12,970 nt of DNA from UBA4717 sp002404395 (lineage in GTDB: Bacteria > Bacillota > Clostridia > Oscillospirales > CAG-272). The notes beneath the pieces were generated by a model. It made no database searches and was not told the origin of the DNA. It was given only the letters and a program-made list of their open reading frames with translations. Of this stretch, positions 1-5,770 are shown in pieces (within the stretch, counting starts at the first letter, position 1; each line of letters begins with the position of its first letter). The position numbers and the translations under genes were made by a program. The stretch spans positions 1 through 12,970 of the forward strand of contig CALFNW010000121.1 in the NCBI GenBank assembly GCA_937902275.1, given 5' to 3'.

Positions 1-77
1 TACAGTATAGCATTTTTCTTCAAGTTCTTGGAGAGGAACTTTAAAAACTACTACTCTTATATTATACGAGGGAGATT
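1..77 (+). other. Leader to prgI-like gene; tail of an upstream gene not resolved
   Basis: This is the stretch ahead of the first recognisable gene. In related elements a VirB6/TrbL-like membrane protein precedes the PrgI gene, but neither open frame here resembles the end of one that I recognise: one frame stops at 42-44, another stays open to 108. A modest hairpin can form (AAGTTCTT at 22-29 with AGGAACTT at 34-41, one G-U pair, 4-nt loop), followed by only three Ts, so it is not a convincing terminator. The GAGGGAG at 68-74 is the ribosome-binding site of the next gene. I see no promoter with a properly spaced -35 box. Confidence 0.3.
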
Positions 78-437
78 ATGGCGTATGTATCCGTACCAAA
101 GGACTTAAACCGCGTAAAAACCAAAGTCCTTTTTAATCTGACAAAAAGGCAGCTTATTTGTATTGCTATCGCCGCTGCTGTGGGGCTTCCGTTCTATTTT
201 CTCACAAGAGGATTTTTAGGCACAAGTAATGCCGCGGCAGGCATGGTCATTCTGATGCTTCCGGCATTTTTATTTGCAATGTACGAAAAGGACGGTATGC
301 CGCTTGAAAAAGTGCTTCGGAACTTTATCCGCGTGAAAATTCTGTATAACGGCACCCGACCGTATCGGACGGATAATATCTATAAAAGGCTTTCGGAGAA
401 AACAAACACGGAATCCGATAAGAAGTACAAAAAATAA
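78..437 (+). CDS. PrgI family conjugal transfer membrane protein (VirB3-like)
   Basis: A 119-aa protein opening with MAYVSVPKDLNRVKTKV, which is characteristic of the PrgI family encoded next to VirB4 in Gram-positive ICEs. Two hydrophobic segments at about residues 24-45 and 50-70 predict a small two-pass inner-membrane protein with a basic, cytoplasmic C-terminal tail. By position and topology it is the counterpart of VirB3, the partner that anchors the VirB4 ATPase to the channel. The start is supported by GAGGGAG at 68-74. The stop lies 16 nt before the virB4 start, so the two are surely co-transcribed. Family assignment is by recalled sequence similarity; the VirB3 analogy is inference. 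Confidence 0.9.
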   Translation: MAYVSVPKDLNRVKTKVLFNLTKRQLICIAIAAAVGLPFYFLTRGFLGTSNAAAGMVILMLPAFLFAMYEKDGMPLEKVLRNFIRVKILYNGTRPYRTDNIYKRLSEKTNTESDKKYKK

Positions 438-438
438 C

Positions 439-456
439 GGGAGGTATGTGTACTTG
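439..456 (+). promoter_or_regulatory. Shine-Dalgarno and TTG start of virB4
   Basis: GGGAGG occupies 439-444. Three start-like codons follow. ATG at 446 is out of frame and meets TGA after three codons. GTG at 448 is in frame but only 3 nt from the Shine-Dalgarno. TTG at 454 is in frame with a 9-nt spacer. Spacing favours TTG at 454, which removes two residues from the longest reading. Confidence 0.65.
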
Positions 457-2877
457 ACAAAACAAACAAGCAAAAAGCCGCAGACAAAAGCTGTGGCAAA
501 ACAGAGTAAGCAGGCAAAAAAGAAGCCTGCATTTTTTCTGTTCGGAACTAATAAACGAGAGCGTAATCTATCGGCGCAGAACAGCATCCGTTATCGCGAG
601 ATGGGTGCAGACGGGATATGCCGCGTGGATGATCGCTTCTATTCCAAGACGATCCGATTTACGGATATCAATTATCAGTTAGCGCAAAAGGACGATAAGA
701 ACGCGATTTTTGAAAATTGGTGCAATTTTCTGAACTACTTCGATTCTTCCGTACAGTTTCAGCTGTCCTTTATCAACCATCATGCCGATATGCGGGAGTT
801 TGAAAGGCTGATTGATATTCCGTCTCAGAACGATGATTTTGATGACATTCGCCGTGAGTATGCCGGGATGCTCAAAAATCAGCTTGCCAAGGGCAATAAC
901 GGACTTGTAAAGTCAAAATTTATTACGTTTGGCATTGAAGCCGAAAGCGTGAAAAAAGCAAGACCGAAGCTTGAACGTATTGAGGCAGATATTCTCGGAA
1001 ATTTCAAGACGCTCGGCGTTACGGCGTTTCCCTTAAACGGAGCAGAACGCCTGAAAATTCTCTATGAGATATTTAACAGTGATACGTCTGAGCCGTTTCG
1101 TTTCGGATACGATATGCTCTTGCAGTCAGGATTAACGACCAAGGACTATGTAGCGCCGACCGGCTTTGATTTTCATGAGGGTAAGTATTTCCGTATGGGA
1201 AAAACCATCGGAGCGGTGTCATATCTGCAAATCACGGCACCTGAACTTACAGACCGTATGCTTGCTGAATTTCTTGATGTTGAAAACGATATCAATATCA
1301 ATCTGCATATTCAGTCTATGGATCAGACAAGAGCTATCAAAAATATCAAAAGTAAGCTTACCGACATTGATCGTATGAAAATTGAGGAACAGAAAAAGGC
1401 AGTCCGAGCCGGGTATGATATGGACATTATTCCGTCCGATCTTTCTACATACGGCGGAGAAGCAAGGAAACTGCTTGAAGATTTGCAAAGCCGTAACGAG
1501 CGAATGTTTCTTGTAACCGTGCTTGTAATGAACACGGCCGCCTCCAAGCAGAAGCTTGACAACCTCATTTTTCAGACGGCAGGCATCGCACAGAAGTATA
1601 ACTGTTCTCTCCGGCGTCTCGACTATCAGCAGGAGCCGGGACTTATGAGCAGTGTCCCGCTCGGCAGGAATTATATCCCTATCAACCGAGCCTTGACAAC
1701 TACGGCAACCGCTATTTTTGTTCCGTTCACTACACAGGAGCTGTTCCAAGACGGCGAAGCACTGTATTATGGGCTGAACGGCGTGTCAAACAACATGATT
1801 ATGGTTGACCGCAAGCAGCTTAAAAATCCGAATGGATTGATTTTAGGGACGCCCGGATCGGGTAAGTCATTTTCCGCAAAACGAGAAATGACGAACGCCT
1901 TTCTCGTTACCGATGATGATATTATCGTCTGCGATCCCGAGGGCGAGTATTATCCTCTTGTCAACAAGATGAAAGGACAGGTTATCCGCATCTCCCCTAC
2001 GAGCAGGGACTATGTGAATCCCATGGATATCAACCTTGATTATTCGGACGATGAAAATCCGCTTGCATTGAAAAGCGACTTTATTCTGTCTCTCTGTGAA
2101 CTGATTATGGGCGGTAAAACAGGGCTTGAAGCGGTAGAAATTTCGATGATCGACCGTTGTCTGCCGATTGTGTATCAAAAGTATTTTTCTGATCCCGTAC
2201 CCGAAAATATGCCGATTCTCGGTGATCTGTACGATTGCTTACGCCGACAAAAAGAGGACGAAGCGCAGCGGATCGCCACGGCGCTTGAAATCTACGTTCA
2301 CGGAAGTCTCAATGTGTTTAACCACCGTACCAATATCGAGCTTGATAACCGATTTGTCTGCTTTGATATCAAAGAGCTTGGCAAGCAGCTTAAAAAGATC
2401 GGGATGCTCATTGTACAGGATCAGGTCTGGAACAGAGTAACCGTCAATCGTGCGGCAAACAAATCAACGAGATATTACATTGATGAATTTCATCTGCTGC
2501 TTAAAGAAGAACAGACAGCGAACTACTCGGTAGAGATATGGAAGCGTTTCCGTAAGTGGGGCGGTATCCCGACAGGTATTACACAGAACGTCAAAGATCT
2601 GCTCGCGAGCCGTGAAATTGAGAATATCTTTGAAAACTCGGATTTTGTGTATATGCTCAATCAAGCGGCAGGAGATCGAGAAATTCTTTCAAAACAGCTT
2701 GGCATCTCCCCCTATCAGCTATCCTATGTAACCAACAGTCCTGCCGGCGAAGGTCTTATCTATTACGGAAACACCATTATTCCGTTCAAGGACCGTTTCG
2801 ACAAGTCTTTGCAGCTCTATTCGCTGATGACAACACGCCCGAGCGAAATGAAAACAAATACGGAGGAAAACGCATGA
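454..2877 (+). CDS. virB4: VirB4/TraE-type conjugation ATPase
   Basis: An 807-aa motor ATPase of the type IV secretion channel that powers DNA transfer at the cytoplasmic face of the membrane. Numbering from TTG 454, Walker A is GTPGSGKS at residues 465-472, a CDPEGEY strand motif has its Asp at 494, and Walker B is YYIDE with D677/E678. The C-terminal RecA-like lobe carries WKRFRKWGGIPTGITQNV, a highly conserved VirB4 signature. The N-terminal half (for example FENWCNFLNYFDSS) matches the VirB4 N-terminal domain of Tn1549-type elements. Length and motifs are complete, so it should be functional. The stop overlaps the next start as ATGA, implying translational coupling. The first ~35 residues are Lys/Gln-rich and lie over a terminator-like hairpin. 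I rate the family as certain and the exact start as probable. Confidence 0.96.
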   Translation: MTKQTSKKPQTKAVAKQSKQAKKKPAFFLFGTNKRERNLSAQNSIRYREMGADGICRVDDRFYSKTIRFTDINYQLAQKDDKNAIFENWCNFLNYFDSSVQFQLSFINHHADMREFERLIDIPSQNDDFDDIRREYAGMLKNQLAKGNNGLVKSKFITFGIEAESVKKARPKLERIEADILGNFKTLGVTAFPLNGAERLKILYEIFNSDTSEPFRFGYDMLLQSGLTTKDYVAPTGFDFHEGKYFRMGKTIGAVSYLQITAPELTDRMLAEFLDVENDININLHIQSMDQTRAIKNIKSKLTDIDRMKIEEQKKAVRAGYDMDIIPSDLSTYGGEARKLLEDLQSRNERMFLVTVLVMNTAASKQKLDNLIFQTAGIAQKYNCSLRRLDYQQEPGLMSSVPLGRNYIPINRALTTTATAIFVPFTTQELFQDGEALYYGLNGVSNNMIMVDRKQLKNPNGLILGTPGSGKSFSAKREMTNAFLVTDDDIIVCDPEGEYYPLVNKMKGQVIRISPTSRDYVNPMDINLDYSDDENPLALKSDFILSLCELIMGGKTGLEAVEISMIDRCLPIVYQKYFSDPVPENMPILGDLYDCLRRQKEDEAQRIATALEIYVHGSLNVFNHRTNIELDNRFVCFDIKELGKQLKKIGMLIVQDQVWNRVTVNRAANKSTRYYIDEFHLLLKEEQTANYSVEIWKRFRKWGGIPTGITQNVKDLLASREIENIFENSDFVYMLNQAAGDREILSKQLGISPYQLSYVTNSPAGEGLIYYGNTIIPFKDRFDKSLQLYSLMTTRPSEMKTNTEENA
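510..537 (+). terminator. Terminator-like hairpin within early virB4
   Basis: GCAGGC (510-515) and GCCTGC (525-530) form a 6-bp perfect stem with a 9-nt A-rich loop, followed by A and six Ts at 532-537. The shape fits a weak intrinsic terminator, but it lies inside virB4 (codons about 19-28) and encodes KKKPAFF. A translating ribosome would normally mask it, so it may act only when virB4 translation fails (polarity). It may also be a coincidence of Lys and Phe codons. Confidence 0.3.
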
Positions 2878-3332
2878 CCGATCATAAAACTGTAAACGAA
2901 GCGACGTTTGATACGCTTGTTCACGACAGAGACGAGCTTTGCGCTATGCTTGGCAGTCTCATTGTTATGTGGAAACGGGAGGAAAAGTTAAAGAACCATC
3001 ACCGTCCCTATCTGCATATCAGGCGTGAAACCGAAAAAATGTGCAACGCCTACCTGCTCCGCCTTGCCGAGATTAGCGAGCGCGCGAAAACCAAGTTGCT
3101 TCATAACGATAAGGAAACCGCCTTGCAGAAAGGTGTATCCGAACTTGTGGGCGACCTTGTAACTCTTGCGGAATACATCGGCATTTTGCAGAACATCATC
3201 CGCTTGCTTGTGTCGGGAGTGGATATGGAAAGTGTGAGCGAAAAATTCAACCGTTTTCTTGATGGAGAACTTCATTCAATGATGGCACAGTGGGAGCGGT
3301 ATATTACGGATGGCGGCTATGAATCCGAATAA
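2874..3332 (+). CDS. Small helical protein of the conjugation operon, function unknown
   Basis: A 152-aa protein that I do not recognise. The start has GGAGG at 2862-2866 with a 7-nt spacer, and its ATG overlaps the virB4 stop as ATGA, so translational coupling is likely. There is no signal peptide and no membrane segment. The sequence reads as mostly alpha-helical and charged, with runs such as REEKLKNHH, ETEKMCNAYLLRLAEI and a more hydrophobic stretch near residues 100-120 (AEYIGILQNIIRLLVSGV) that could pack in a helical bundle. Its place between VirB4 and the membrane-anchored channel protein suggests an accessory or assembly factor of the channel, but nothing in the sequence proves that. 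The last 23 nt overlap the next gene. Confidence 0.85.
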   Translation: MTDHKTVNEATFDTLVHDRDELCAMLGSLIVMWKREEKLKNHHRPYLHIRRETEKMCNAYLLRLAEISERAKTKLLHNDKETALQKGVSELVGDLVTLAEYIGILQNIIRLLVSGVDMESVSEKFNRFLDGELHSMMAQWERYITDGGYESE

Positions 3333-4626
3333 TGCGGAAATGTCATCTGCGGAAAGCAAGTTTCCCGTTCCCGTAAGTACGGATATCCCGTCACTTGCAG
3401 AGACATCCCCCGAAGATATGGGGAAAGCCTTGCAGCTGCGGCATGAAACGAGAATTGCATTACGCGAGGAGGCTATGCCCGATACAATTCCGCTTTTATC
3501 CGATGATACTCCCAAAGAGCCGATCCGCCTCAATTTTGATGACGAATCGGGGCAAGGAAAACGTAAAAAACGGCACAGAAATAAGGCGGCAAGACTTGTC
3601 GGGAAAGCTTTGGGGACGGCAGTCGGCGCGGCGGCGGTTGCAGCGCACGCCAAGGTACGGGAAACGGAAAAAGATAATTCTGCGGTCAAGGGCGCACACG
3701 AAACGGAAATTCTCACCGAAGTTTCCGCACGTGCGGCGGCACGTAGTTATCTGAAACATAGAGACAAACGACAGGAGCGTTTGTATGACGAACCGAAGTA
3801 TTCGCAATACTCAAAGAAAAATCCAACTGAGAGTTATGGTACGGGAAGTGAAAAAAAGAAACCGCACCGAAAAGAACAGCAGAAAGAGCGAATAAAACGC
3901 GAATATCGGATAGCGGCACGCTCCAAAGCTCGCGGCACAACCTCTGCGGCGCAAAAAAGTGCCAAAGCAGCTGTGGGAAAAGCGGATAAAGTCAAAGAGC
4001 TTGCAACCACATTTTTTAGGAACAATAAGGGACTGTTTTATGCTCTTATCGGACTTGGCTTGCTTTTCCTTTTGATGATGATTGGGCTTGGCAGTTGTTC
4101 CTCTATGTTTGCAGGTGCGTCTACGCCGATTATAACGACTACCTATCCGAGCAAGGATGAAGAAATGCTTGCGGCAGAGGATCGCTATTGCGATTTGGAA
4201 ACGGCTCTTGAAAGACAAATTTCAAGAACCCGAACACAATATCCGGGATACGCGAGTTACACTTATCATTTAGATGAGATAAAACACGATCCTTATCCTC
4301 TTATCTCTTACTTTTCTGTTAAGTACGGCAACTTTACCTATGAAGATATACAAAGTGAACTACAAGAGATATTCCGCGAGCAGTACACGCTCTCGTATTA
4401 TTCTGTAAGTGAGAGAGTTTCCTACACGGAAACGATTTATACGGGAGATCCGCCGACAGCGAAGGAAGTAGTGCGTTATCGTACGATTTATCACCTGCAT
4501 ATCGTACTGACGGACAACGGTTTGGACGCGGTACTGCGTTCAAGAATGAATGCGGAGGAGCAGGAGCTGTATGACCTGTACAATACGACCTACGGCAACC
4601 GCAAGGAGTTGTTTGGAGAAAATTAA
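3310..4626 (+). CDS. VirB8-like membrane protein of the CD1107/NlpC-P60 type, lacking the hydrolase domain
   Basis: A 438-aa channel protein in three parts. Residues ~1-235 form a long cytoplasmic region rich in Lys, Arg and Ala. A single membrane helix follows at about 241-262 (GLFYALIGLGLLFLLMMIGL). An extracytoplasmic domain of about 170 residues completes it, with motifs such as YTYHLDEIKHDPYPLISYFS and FREQYTLSYYSVSE. Related Tn1549/CTn proteins share this layout and continue, after a YGNR-type segment, into an NlpC/P60, CHAP or M23 peptidoglycan hydrolase domain. Here the protein ends at TTYGNRKELFGEN and the next gene begins 19 nt later, so no catalytic Cys/His domain is present. It may keep the scaffold (VirB8-like) role only. 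The start at 3310 has a GGGAG (3292-3296) rather far upstream, and ATG 3319 is an alternative; the 23-nt overlap suggests coupling with the preceding gene. Confidence 0.85.
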   Translation: MAAMNPNNAEMSSAESKFPVPVSTDIPSLAETSPEDMGKALQLRHETRIALREEAMPDTIPLLSDDTPKEPIRLNFDDESGQGKRKKRHRNKAARLVGKALGTAVGAAAVAAHAKVRETEKDNSAVKGAHETEILTEVSARAAARSYLKHRDKRQERLYDEPKYSQYSKKNPTESYGTGSEKKKPHRKEQQKERIKREYRIAARSKARGTTSAAQKSAKAAVGKADKVKELATTFFRNNKGLFYALIGLGLLFLLMMIGLGSCSSMFAGASTPIITTTYPSKDEEMLAAEDRYCDLETALERQISRTRTQYPGYASYTYHLDEIKHDPYPLISYFSVKYGNFTYEDIQSELQEIFREQYTLSYYSVSERVSYTETIYTGDPPTAKEVVRYRTIYHLHIVLTDNGLDAVLRSRMNAEEQELYDLYNTTYGNRKELFGEN

Positions 4627-4645
4627 CGAGAGAAAGGATAAGCAT

Positions 4646-4936
4646 ATGAACGCAAAATTGAACCGCGTCATAGAGGAAATTGATAAGATCGAAAAAAAGA
4701 TTTCCGAATGGCAGACACAGCTCAGGCAGTTGAAAATGCAGAGAAAACAACTTGAAGATCAGGAAATTATCAAGAGTATCCGTTCTATGCAATTAACGGA
4801 TGCGGATATGCTCCGTATGCTGTACGGTATTCAGGACGGCAGTGTTCGTTTTACCGACGAGACGGAGAAGCAAAAAAGCAGCGGCAAGGAAAAAGCCGCA
4901 GAAAGTGAGAAAATTGAAAATGAAGAATTGGACTAA
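4646..4936 (+). CDS. DUF4315 family protein
   Basis: A 96-aa protein, MNAKLNRVIEEIDKIEKKI at its start, matching the small DUF4315 proteins found between the hydrolase-type protein and the DUF4366 protein in these elements. Residues ~5-42 form a clear amphipathic coiled coil of charged heptads. The segment LTDADMLRMLYGIQDG follows, and the tail is Lys/Glu-rich. No membrane segment is seen. The start is fixed by AGAAAGGA at 4631-4638 with a 7-nt spacer. A longer in-frame reading from 4550 would overlap the previous gene with a nonsense-like extension and is rejected. The function is unknown; a structural or adaptor role in the transfer machinery is inference. Its end overlaps the next gene by 17 nt. 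Confidence 0.85.
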   Translation: MNAKLNRVIEEIDKIEKKISEWQTQLRQLKMQRKQLEDQEIIKSIRSMQLTDADMLRMLYGIQDGSVRFTDETEKQKSSGKEKAAESEKIENEELD

Positions 4937-5717
4937 AATCTTTTGCCTTATCCTTGCGATCCTTTCGGTGATTGCAATGACAACCGTTACGGCATTTGCT
5001 ATGGATGAAGGTCCGCTTGACGCGGAATTTTACGGCGAGCCTGTACCGAGTGTAAGCACGGCAGACGGCTTTGAAAACGGCACAGAAAATCTTCCGTCCG
5101 AAGATGAATCGGCATCTCAGACAGAGGAGCCTTCCGACAGCGGTAAAGAACCGGAAGGAAACGATGAATCCGAAAATGATACCCCGACAGACGGTGCATT
5201 TTCGGTAAAAGGCAACGGCGAGGTGCTTGACAACATTGTTGACAAGCAAAGCGGTAAAGAATTTTATACCATTACCACAGCGAACAATCAGACCTTTTAC
5301 ATCATTATCGACCACGCAAGCTCTACAAAAAATGTATATATGCTTTCTATGATTGATGAAAACGATCTGAAAGAATTTTTATCGGAGGAAGAGCCGGAAA
5401 AACCGACAGATACCCCGCCGTCAGTTGATTTTGGAGAAGATAAAACGGAAAAGCCCGATACGGACGCAGAGGACATGCCGAAGAAAAGCGGCGGCAACAC
5501 ACTTGGTACAATCCTTATAATTCTTGCGCTTGGTGCAGTTGCAGGCGGCTTGTACTTCTATTTCAAGATATATAAGCCCCAAAAAGAGGCACGCGTTTCC
5601 GATGAGGATATGGAATATATAGACGACAGCGAAACTGTCAGTGAAGATGAACCGGAAGCGGATACATCCGAGCTTTCCTTTGAGGACGACGAAACAGAGT
5701 ATAACGACGAAGAATGA
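4920..5717 (+). CDS. DUF4366 (CD1107-type) membrane-anchored surface protein
   Basis: A 265-aa exported protein. A signal peptide covers residues 1-27 (hydrophobic core FCLILAILSVIAM, likely cleavage after AFA). A long acidic, Ser/Glu/Pro-rich spacer follows. A conserved core at about 101-157 contains FYTITTANNQTFYIIIDH and NVYMLSMIDENDL, the signature I associate with DUF4366. After another acidic Pro-rich stretch, a membrane helix lies at about 193-215, followed by a short basic stop-transfer and an acidic cytoplasmic tail. It is therefore a type I single-pass surface protein, probably contributing to cell contact or the outer part of the transfer channel (inference). The start at 4920 was chosen because it begins the signal peptide; the upstream frame to 4800 is a shadow of DUF4315. 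Its Shine-Dalgarno is weak (GTGAG near 4905), consistent with translational coupling. Confidence 0.88.
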   Translation: MKNWTKIFCLILAILSVIAMTTVTAFAMDEGPLDAEFYGEPVPSVSTADGFENGTENLPSEDESASQTEEPSDSGKEPEGNDESENDTPTDGAFSVKGNGEVLDNIVDKQSGKEFYTITTANNQTFYIIIDHASSTKNVYMLSMIDENDLKEFLSEEEPEKPTDTPPSVDFGEDKTEKPDTDAEDMPKKSGGNTLGTILIILALGAVAGGLYFYFKIYKPQKEARVSDEDMEYIDDSETVSEDEPEADTSELSFEDDETEYNDEE

Positions 5718-5726
5718 CACGATATC

Positions 5727-5757
5727 CGGGGGTGCATTTACGCATCCCCGAAATTTT
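5727..5757 (+). promoter_or_regulatory. Stable hairpin immediately before the topB ribosome-binding site
   Basis: CGGGGGTGC (5727-5735) pairs with GCATCCCCG (5742-5750): nine consecutive pairs with one G-U and a 6-nt loop. AAATTTT follows (5751-5757), then the topB Shine-Dalgarno GGGAGG at 5758-5763. Four Ts make a poor terminator, but the stem is strong. It could attenuate transcription, mark an RNA processing site or tune topB translation. It sits in the longest gap between genes in the operon. Confidence 0.5.
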
Positions 5758-5770
5758 GGGAGGTACACAG

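Noticed and set aside
1..108. Frame-1 open reading to 108 as the end of an upstream VirB6-like gene
   Set aside because: Its last third is just the out-of-frame start of the PrgI gene and I cannot match it to a known C-terminus; left unassigned.
341..350. TATAAC (345-350) as a promoter for virB4
   Set aside because: There is no -35 match at usable spacing, and virB4 is only 16 nt after the prgI-like gene and best read as the same operon.
454..476. TTGACA at 454-459 as a -35 box within virB4
   Set aside because: No -10-like hexamer lies 16-18 nt downstream; the match is explained by the TTG start codon and the following codons.
516..522. A_AAA_AAG slippery heptamer in virB4 frame as a programmed -1 frameshift
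   Set aside because: The -1 product has no recognisable sequence, the hairpin overlaps the heptamer and does not follow it, and full-length virB4 needs no shift.
3725..3736. 12-bp palindrome CCGCACGTGCGG
   Set aside because: It lies in the Ala/Arg-rich coding region where such G-C runs are expected, and a 6-bp half-site is not rare at this window size.
4550..4645. N-terminal extension of the DUF4315 gene
   Set aside because: It is an out-of-frame reading of the 3' end of the preceding gene, Arg/Cys-rich and unlike the family; ATG 4646 has a good Shine-Dalgarno.
4627..4645. Possible remnant of a hydrolase domain after the 438-aa protein
   Set aside because: Only 19 nt separate the genes, containing the DUF4315 ribosome-binding site and nothing resembling a peptidase.
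4800..4919. N-terminal extension of the DUF4366 gene
   Set aside because: It would bury the signal peptide behind 40 residues that are a shadow of DUF4315.
5714..5770. Longer topB start at ATG 5714, overlapping the DUF4366 stop as ATGA
   Set aside because: It adds 19 residues encoded by a hairpin and has no Shine-Dalgarno of its own; ATG 5771 has GGGAGG at ideal spacing and begins directly with the Toprim motif.
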